Part shown: piece by piece, positions 6,163-11,369 of the stretch
Numbering within the stretch: the stretch's first letter is position 1
Layout: each line of letters starts with the position of its first letter
Source of the DNA: DATGLE01 sp035294325
GTDB lineage: Bacteria; Chloroflexota; Ktedonobacteria; Ktedonobacterales; Ktedonobacteraceae
DNA length: 11,369 nucleotides
Direction of reading: 5' to 3'
NCBI GenBank assembly: GCA_035294325.1
Contig: DATGLE010000017.1
Span: 1-11,369 of the forward strand
The notes under the pieces: model-generated
The model's input: only the letters and a program-made list of their open reading frames with translations
The model's database searches: none
Told to the model about the DNA's origin: nothing
Position numbers and translations under genes: made by a program

Positions 6163-6198
6163 GGTATATTCTTTCAAATAAAAGGATAATGTGACGGT

Positions 6199-8244
6199 AT
6201 GGCGCAGGAATCTGTGGCACAGAAAGCATCAGGCGCTACCCAGGATGAAGCTGCCCACCAGAAGAACATGCTCGGCCCCATTCTCTGCTGGGCAGTTGTC
6301 TTTGCTGACATTGGTACCTCCGTCTATTATACTCCCGGCATCCTGTATCAAACGCATGGCATAGGGAGTCTTGCGGGGTTCTTCGTGCTCCTGACGATGG
6401 TAGTCTTCGTCTTGCTGACCATGAAGTATGCGGAGGTTACGCACAGATTCCCTCAGGGTGGCGGCGTGGTCTCGGTAGCCGCCAGCGCGCTTAACCGCTG
6501 GTTTGGCGCGCTGGGCGGAATGTTTATTCTGGTGGATTACTTTCTAACGGCAGCTATCAGTTGCCTCTCAGGAATACTCTATCTCAGCGTGGTCGTCACC
6601 GTGATTACCCCGGCCCTGGCGCTCTGGATTACGGTCGGCATCCTCGTCCTGCTGGGCATTCTCAACTGGGTTGGCATCAGCGAAAGTGCTCGCGTCAGCT
6701 TTGCTGGCGCCATCATCGCTTTTCTCAGCGATATTGCGATATTAGTCACCGTTTTCACCCATATCTCTCTGGCCGAGTTCTTTTCGCTCTTTCCCCGCAT
6801 GTTCGCCAACCATACCCTCACACTCACAACCCTGCTCGCCGGTTTCGCCGGCGCCTTCCTGGCCTTCTCAGGGTTGGAGAGCATCTCGCAGCTCTCTCCG
6901 GTCATGAAGCATCCGCATAAGAAGGTCGCGGGGCAGGCCCTCCTGCTGGTAATCCTGACTATCGGCATCACCAGCCCGCTGCTGACCATGCTCTCGACGG
7001 TGCTGCTGCCAGACGCGGCGAATAATGCGGTACAGAACTCGCAGCTCATCTCATTGCTGGCCGGGCACTGGGGCAACATCGCTTTGCAGACAGAGGTCGC
7101 CATCAGCGCCAGCGCACTGCTCGTCTTCGCCAGCAACACGGCGATCATCGGAGCCTATCACGTCTTCATGGCACTCTCGCGCATGGGTTTCCTCCCCGGC
7201 ATCATTTTACAGCGTAACAGGCTGCGCGGCACACCGCATTTTTCTATCGCCCTGGCTACTGGCATACCGATTGTCGTGCTCATCGCCGTCGCGGGCAACA
7301 TCACCTACCTGGGCGATATGTACGCGTTTGGCCTGCTCGGTGCCTTCACGCTGACCTGCCTGGGCCTGGATATCGTGCGCTGGCGTGACTGGCAGAAAGC
7401 GCGCATGGTGCTGCGCCAGTCAAGGACGTTGCCGATCGATCTGGACAATGGACAGCGCGGCGCGCCGACCACATCGCATGACCTTCAGCGCTCGGACGTT
7501 CAGGCGCCAGCAGCAGCCCGGACACCCGAAGCTGAGCCTGGCATTTCAGAGGATGGGACAGCGACTCCCGGCGCCGCTGTGGCCGAGGTGAAGGGACTCT
7601 GGTTCAAGATCGAGTTCTTCCTGGGCATCCTGACAACCCTCCTGGTGGGGCTGGCGTGGTGTATAAACCTGGTGGATAAGCGCCTGGCAACGGAATTCGG
7701 CGGCGGAGTTACGCTGCTCGGTATGGTAATTGCCTATCTTAACTACGTCTACTTGCAGAGGAGAGGCCGCGTGCTGGTGCCGGTGGTGCTCAGGCACGTC
7801 GAGTATCGCTTGCCTGATTCGATTCTCGCCGTGCTGATGCCGGATAACCCACGCAACGAGTCCGTTATCCATACAGCTATTAACAGCGCAAAAGTCGGCG
7901 AAGAGTACCGGCCCGTCATGTTCCTCTATATTGGTGAGCCTAAGAGACGAGAAGTGGCGCCGCAGGTGATGGAAATTGTCGATCCTTACCTGGAAGACCA
8001 GCAGGCGAAGGAGGATTTCGCAAAGGCCGAAGGACTCGCGCTCAAAGCAAAGATCCCTGTGCGCAAGTACGTCTATATCCTCGGCGGCCCCGAGGTGGCC
8101 GGCCAGGTCTGGCAGATAGTTCATCCTAAGGATACAATATTGCCCGCCGAGAAGAGCAAGGAGCTTAAAGATATCAACCCGGACCGTATTCGCGTCGATT
8201 TGACGCAGGACGGTCAGGTGGCGCACCTGCTCAAACGCTGGTAA
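6199..8244 (+). CDS. APC-superfamily permease, KimA-like potassium importer with soluble C-terminal domain
   Basis: The 681-residue protein has about ten membrane helices in residues 25-405, a hydrophilic Ala/Pro/Glu linker at about 407-464, two more helices at about 465-520, and a soluble C-terminal domain to 681. The pattern follows Bacillus KimA (YdaO), a proton-coupled K+ importer of the APC superfamily. ADIGTSVYY places Asp37 and Tyr44 seven apart, like KimA Asp36 and Tyr43. VDYFLTAAIS gives Tyr114, Thr117 and Ser121, like KimA Tyr118, Thr121 and Ser125. Ser224 in FSGLES replaces Thr230. FPQGGG and ESA are also shared. The C-terminal part, starting near DSILAVLMPDNPRNES, recalls universal-stress-protein-like domains on such transporters. 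ATG 6199 follows AAAGGA by 12 bases; a GTG at 6191 is out of frame. Potassium is inferred from remembered KimA residues; amino-acid transport remains possible. Confidence 0.82.
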   Translation: MAQESVAQKASGATQDEAAHQKNMLGPILCWAVVFADIGTSVYYTPGILYQTHGIGSLAGFFVLLTMVVFVLLTMKYAEVTHRFPQGGGVVSVAASALNRWFGALGGMFILVDYFLTAAISCLSGILYLSVVVTVITPALALWITVGILVLLGILNWVGISESARVSFAGAIIAFLSDIAILVTVFTHISLAEFFSLFPRMFANHTLTLTTLLAGFAGAFLAFSGLESISQLSPVMKHPHKKVAGQALLLVILTIGITSPLLTMLSTVLLPDAANNAVQNSQLISLLAGHWGNIALQTEVAISASALLVFASNTAIIGAYHVFMALSRMGFLPGIILQRNRLRGTPHFSIALATGIPIVVLIAVAGNITYLGDMYAFGLLGAFTLTCLGLDIVRWRDWQKARMVLRQSRTLPIDLDNGQRGAPTTSHDLQRSDVQAPAAARTPEAEPGISEDGTATPGAAVAEVKGLWFKIEFFLGILTTLLVGLAWCINLVDKRLATEFGGGVTLLGMVIAYLNYVYLQRRGRVLVPVVLRHVEYRLPDSILAVLMPDNPRNESVIHTAINSAKVGEEYRPVMFLYIGEPKRREVAPQVMEIVDPYLEDQQAKEDFAKAEGLALKAKIPVRKYVYILGGPEVAGQVWQIVHPKDTILPAEKSKELKDINPDRIRVDLTQDGQVAHLLKRW

Positions 8245-8273
8245 TTTGTATCATAATGTGTTTTAACAATTTA

Positions 8274-9608
8274 ATGAAACAGAAGCTCGTTCTCATACTA
8301 CTGCTTTTCCTGCTCACTGCCCTGGCATCCTGCGCGCCAGGGCATTCTGGCAGCAATATTATTGCCTTCGTGCGCAACGGCCAGCTCTGGACTATCGATC
8401 CTGATGGCGCCAACGCTTTTGCCATCGTCACGCAGAGCGCCCCCGTCGCTGGCTATAACTGGTCGCCAACGCACAGGCTGCTGGCCTTCCGTGTGCTGGA
8501 TTCGGACTTCGCGAAAACCTCCGCTGCCCAACATTTGAGCGCTGATCCCCTTACAGGATTAATCGAGGACGCGCCGAGCACGATGAATACTATCGGCGTT
8601 GATGGGGGCACACCCATTACGCTCGCCTTCTCCAGTCCCCAGGTGCGCTACAGCAACGCCATATGGAACACGAGCGGCACGCGCCTGCTCTACCGGCAGA
8701 CATCGCTGGCAAGCGTCGCCAGCCCCACCTCGGCGCTCTGGTGGGTATCGCAGAACGATCAGCCCGGCGGCATTGCTGCCAAAACTCTGCCCGCCAGCTA
8801 CTCCATCCCTTCCATCTCTTTTACTGATATGGCTATAGGAAATTCCAACCAGGGAGTATTTACTACGACCATCGCCGGCACAAATCTGCACTACCTTACA
8901 CATGGCTCCCTCGCGGGCCACCCGCTCCCTGCCTCGCTGGAACGCGTGCTCTGGCAGCCCGCGCACAAGCAGCCCGCTTTCCTGTATGCGACTGCTACCT
9001 CCTCCCGGCAGGCGTCCGGTGCGCCGAATGTCCGGCTTATCCTGCGCACCAACGATGGTGCCACCAGAACACTCACGACCTGCGCCTGCCAGCAATTCGC
9101 CTGGTCGCCCGACGGCAACTACATTCTCTACAGCACTGGCTCAAACTATACCGTTGTGAATCTCAAGAACAATTCCTCATTTAGTATAGCAGGCGAAGAT
9201 CGCAGCGTTCCCTACTGGTCGCCCGATAGCCAGTTTTTGCTGCTCGACGGTCCGCACACGCTGAGACTGGTACACATTGCTACCGGACAATCAAAAATAC
9301 TTTTGAGCGATACTGCCCCCCCGACTCCGGGGCCTTCCACTACTGGCCCCTCATCACTCCCGGCGGTCAATGCGCTGCTCCAGCCCGCTGCCAATAATAT
9401 ATGGGCCGCCGATAGCCGGCATTTCCTCTTCCTGACGCATAACCGCCTGCTCTGGCAGGGGCAGGCGCTACACGCTGGTAAGGGGCTATACACCGCTGCT
9501 ATTAATAGCACAGGGCAGCCGCAAGGTTCCCCGACTGTGGTAGATACCGGCAACGATACGCAGGCCGGCTGGACCTACGAAGACGCAAACACCTCCTTCC
9601 TGTTCTGA
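8274..9608 (+). CDS. Lipoprotein with TolB/WD40-like beta-propeller
   Basis: From ATG 8274 the 444-residue protein has a classic lipoprotein signal: MKQK, a Leu-rich core, and the lipobox LASC with Cys20 as the lipidation site. It should be anchored on the outer face of the cytoplasmic membrane. An in-frame ATG at 8256 would add six residues (MCFNNL); neither start has a Shine-Dalgarno site. The body is a repeated beta-propeller: LWTIDPDGA near residue 43, and blades opening with WSP or WSPD near 61, 275 and 313, plus a weaker AADSRHFLFL near 377. These D/S-P-D-G turns are typical of TolB and PD40 propellers. A Pro/Ser/Thr-rich loop interrupts it at about 343-363. It begins 29 bases after the permease stop on the same strand, so the two may share a transcript. 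The function is not clear; such propellers often bind peptides or other envelope proteins. Confidence 0.82.
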   Translation: MKQKLVLILLLFLLTALASCAPGHSGSNIIAFVRNGQLWTIDPDGANAFAIVTQSAPVAGYNWSPTHRLLAFRVLDSDFAKTSAAQHLSADPLTGLIEDAPSTMNTIGVDGGTPITLAFSSPQVRYSNAIWNTSGTRLLYRQTSLASVASPTSALWWVSQNDQPGGIAAKTLPASYSIPSISFTDMAIGNSNQGVFTTTIAGTNLHYLTHGSLAGHPLPASLERVLWQPAHKQPAFLYATATSSRQASGAPNVRLILRTNDGATRTLTTCACQQFAWSPDGNYILYSTGSNYTVVNLKNNSSFSIAGEDRSVPYWSPDSQFLLLDGPHTLRLVHIATGQSKILLSDTAPPTPGPSTTGPSSLPAVNALLQPAANNIWAADSRHFLFLTHNRLLWQGQALHAGKGLYTAAINSTGQPQGSPTVVDTGNDTQAGWTYEDANTSFLF

Positions 9609-9622
9609 ATGCTTTTTTATGT

Positions 9623-9653
9623 CTCAGCATTAGCCATTATGGCTAGGACTGAG
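9623..9653. other. Stem-loop after the lipoprotein gene
   Basis: CTCAG and TAGCCA pair with TGGCTA and CTGAG around a TTA loop, with a 3-by-3 internal mismatch. It begins 14 bases after the stop codon. No T-run follows on the plus strand (a TTTTTT lies before it at 9613-9618), so it is a poor intrinsic terminator but may protect or end the message. Confidence 0.4.
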
Positions 9654-9696
9654 CTATATACTGGATTTATAGCCAGCATACTCTGTATGATAGAGC

Positions 9697-9745
9697 AAAT
9701 TTGATCTATCTATGGTCAAATTTAATAGTAGCTTTCATGTATAAC
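9697..9745 (+). promoter_or_regulatory. Candidate promoter and operator of the propeller gene
   Basis: TATAAC at 9740-9745 is a good -10 box; a start near 9752 would give a leader of about 19 bases that includes GAGG at 9755-9758, 12 bases before the ATG. The -35 zone is poor (TCAAAT) but is occupied by an inverted repeat, AAATTTGA at 9697-9704 and TCAAATTT at 9716-9723, with an 11-base gap. That position suits a regulator that blocks or recruits RNA polymerase. Confidence 0.35.
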
Positions 9746-9770
9746 AAGAAGTATGAGGTACCATCGGATT

Positions 9771-11369
9771 ATGGACAATGCGACCAATAATCCCGGGGGG
9801 CAGCCTGAAACATGGGCGACTCCCTCTCCCTGGGCACAACCGGAGGTTTCCACGGCTCCGCAAACCTGGGGAGAACCATCTCCTGCTTCTCCGTGGAAAC
9901 AACAGATTATGCCTCCCGCTAACGCTTCCTGGGGCCAGCCAGCAGAGCAGCAGGCATCGCCGCTCTGGGGACAACCGGAGGCTCCCGCTTCTGGTTTCTG
10001 GAGTCAGCCAGGAATGCCGCAGACCGCTCCTTCCTGGGGACAGCCCTCCGGCACGGTCCAGCCAGGCAATCCCGGCACAGGCAGTCTGCCACCGTCGTTT
10101 ACTCCCTGGCTACACAATTCGCAGGCGCAGCAGGAAACTTCCAACCAGGGTTCTTCCGCCGGCCCGGCAAGCGCTCCATCGCAGTCCTCCCCGGGCCGGG
10201 GTTCCTTCTCTGCTCATCTCACAGCACAACCGCAGTCCCAATTCCAGCAGCCGGCCCCGGGCTGGAATGGCTTCTCCAGCGCCCCGGGCGAGCAGCTTCC
10301 TCAAATGCAGCAGGGTTCGGGTGCATGGGGTGTTTCTGGCAACCTGACAGGGATGCAGCCTTCTCAAATGCCACCGGGGGCTGGCGGCTGGGGAGCTTTC
10401 AATTCCTCAGACCCATCTACACTGCCGCCACAACAGCCAATACCCGAGGGAGCGGTCTACGGCTTTGGAACGTATGCGCCGCCCATGTGGGGCAACCTGG
10501 GACCGGCGCCGGAAATGCCGCGCATGCCGCAAAAAGGCAAACCAGGCCGGCAGCGCCGCCTGATGATGTTCGGCCTGCTTGTGATTGTGGGAGTCATACT
10601 TCTCGGGGCAGGGGCCTTTGTCTACCGGACGATCAAACACTCGCACCCGGCGCTGACGGCCCTCTCCACTGTTCAGGATATCTCGCTGGGCAACGGCCCC
10701 CCCACCCGCTTCGACTACCAGAGCCTCGATCCCCAGCATAACCTGCTGCTCATCTCCCGCTCCGGGGCCAACACCATCCTGCTCTTCAACATCCAGACGC
10801 GCAAAGTCGTCGCCGAGATCCCTGGCATCCCCGATGGGCATGGCATCTACGCCGTCGATGCTCTCGGCCGCATTTACGCCTCCGCCGGTGGCAGCGACCA
10901 GGTTGTCGTCATCGATGTCCACTCTTTCAAGATCGTGGATCGCATCACTCTTGGCAAGGGTGCCGGTCCCGATGGCATGGCCTACGATCCCATCGAGCAG
11001 AAGCTCTTTGTCTCCGATGAGAGCGGCAGCAGCGATGCAGTCATCGACGTGAAGACCGACCGGCTGCTCACCCTGATCCCGCTGGGCGGCAATGCTGGCA
11101 ACACCCAGTACGATGCGGCCAGCGATACCATCTACGTTAACGAAGAGACGCACAACCAGCTTGCTGCCATCAACCCCAAAACCGATCAGATCGTGGGGCG
11201 CTATGCGCTCTCGGGCTGTCAGGACAACCACGGCATGCAGATTGACAGCCAGAACCGGCTCATGTTCATCGCCTGCGTCACCAACGCCACGCTCATCGAA
11301 CTGAACATGAAGACGATGCAAGAGGTCGATCATGCCTCCATCGGCGCCAATCCCGACGTGCTGGCCCTG
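9771..11369 (+). CDS. Membrane-anchored YncE-like beta-propeller with W-x-Q-P repeat tail, cut by window edge
   Basis: The frame from ATG 9771 stays open for 533 codons to the right edge. Residues 1-260 are a disordered Pro/Gln/Ser/Gly tail. Within it, Trp21, 33, 42, 54, 66, 77 and 89 recur at about 12 residues, most in a W-x-[QE]-P motif such as SWGQP. A basic stretch, KGKPGRQRR, precedes one membrane helix at about 265-285, so the tail should be cytosolic and the rest outside. From about 295 comes a YncE/YVTN-like propeller. Its repeats pair a strand such as NTILLFNIQTRKVVAEI or DQVVVIDVHSFKIVDRI with turns such as GPDGMAYDP. GAGG-like ribosome binding is weak: GAGG lies 12 bases upstream. 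A Pro/Gln tail before a membrane helix and sensor domain is common in Chloroflexota membrane proteins, but the function is unknown. At least one more propeller blade should lie beyond the edge. Confidence 0.85.
   Translation, partial: MDNATNNPGGQPETWATPSPWAQPEVSTAPQTWGEPSPASPWKQQIMPPANASWGQPAEQQASPLWGQPEAPASGFWSQPGMPQTAPSWGQPSGTVQPGNPGTGSLPPSFTPWLHNSQAQQETSNQGSSAGPASAPSQSSPGRGSFSAHLTAQPQSQFQQPAPGWNGFSSAPGEQLPQMQQGSGAWGVSGNLTGMQPSQMPPGAGGWGAFNSSDPSTLPPQQPIPEGAVYGFGTYAPPMWGNLGPAPEMPRMPQKGKPGRQRRLMMFGLLVIVGVILLGAGAFVYRTIKHSHPALTALSTVQDISLGNGPPTRFDYQSLDPQHNLLLISRSGANTILLFNIQTRKVVAEIPGIPDGHGIYAVDALGRIYASAGGSDQVVVIDVHSFKIVDRITLGKGAGPDGMAYDPIEQKLFVSDESGSSDAVIDVKTDRLLTLIPLGGNAGNTQYDAASDTIYVNEETHNQLAAINPKTDQIVGRYALSGCQDNHGMQIDSQNRLMFIACVTNATLIELNMKTMQEVDHASIGANPDVLAL

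Larger units (their letters stand above)
5570..6198. other. Intergenic region, structured and non-coding
   Basis: This 629-base gap lies between the kinase and permease genes on the same strand. It contains a GACGCGCGTC palindrome at 5579-5588, a three-way-junction fold (5608-5655) with a TTTTT run downstream at 5672-5676, an 11-base tandem repeat (5818-5850), a long imperfect inverted repeat (5860-5943), a nested stem (5973-6037), a probable promoter (6060-6089) and a short leader hairpin (6146-6162). Open frames on the minus strand cover much of it but show no protein family features. Confidence 0.65.

Noticed and set aside
5900..6198. c-di-AMP (ydaO) riboswitch upstream of the KimA-like gene
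   Set aside because: I looked for its conserved blocks and pseudoknot-type arrangement and saw none; the leader has only short hairpins.
9778..10741. Arg/Pro-rich proteins on the plus strand in the frame next to the propeller gene
   Set aside because: They are out of frame with the Trp-repeat tail and membrane helix, and their composition is that of shifted Pro/Gln codons.
10407..11333. A 308-residue protein on the minus strand
   Set aside because: It is antisense to the YncE-like propeller, which shows real family repeats on the plus strand.

Overview
The window looks like a chromosomal segment of a GC-rich, repeat-laden, sporulating-type soil bacterium. The best guess is a Chloroflexota member of the class Ktedonobacteria. 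This is inferred from gene style, large intergenic gaps full of short palindromes, and a trans-membrane protein with a long Pro/Gln/Trp-rich tail; no 16S or other marker gene is present to prove it.

Left part, minus strand (1-4541): the 5' third of rsmG (16S rRNA m7G527 methyltransferase) runs off the left edge. It is separated by a 584-base repeat block from a tight two-gene operon. The operon reads from right to left: a MoxR/magnesium-chelatase-I-like AAA+ ATPase (3138-4541), then 13 bases later a 748-residue von Willebrand factor A (VWA) protein with an intact MIDAS site (878-3124). Such ATPase/VWA pairs act together as an ATP-driven remodelling machine, with the ATPase ring acting through a metal-binding VWA partner; the client here is unknown.

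Middle (4542-6198): a 455-base divergent gap holds two back-to-back hairpins. The second merges into a perfect TATAAT box 6 bases before the start codon of a small P-loop kinase (4997-5569), so that gene is probably transcribed without a leader. A 629-base gap follows, containing a three-way-junction fold, an 11-base tandem repeat, a long imperfect palindrome and a probable promoter.

Right part, plus strand (6199-11369): an APC-superfamily permease with the residue pattern of the KimA potassium importer and a soluble C-terminal domain; a lipoprotein with a TolB/WD40-like beta-propeller; and, running off the right edge, a membrane-anchored protein with a roughly 12-residue W-x-Q-P repeat in its N-terminal tail and a YncE/YVTN-like propeller outside the membrane.

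There is no CRISPR array, tRNA, rRNA, transposase or phage gene. I found no convincing new multi-gene system. The most unusual material is the intergenic architecture (mosaic tandem arrays fused to a 26-base-pair perfect palindrome, and the hairpin-embedded leaderless promoter) and the Trp-repeat propeller protein.
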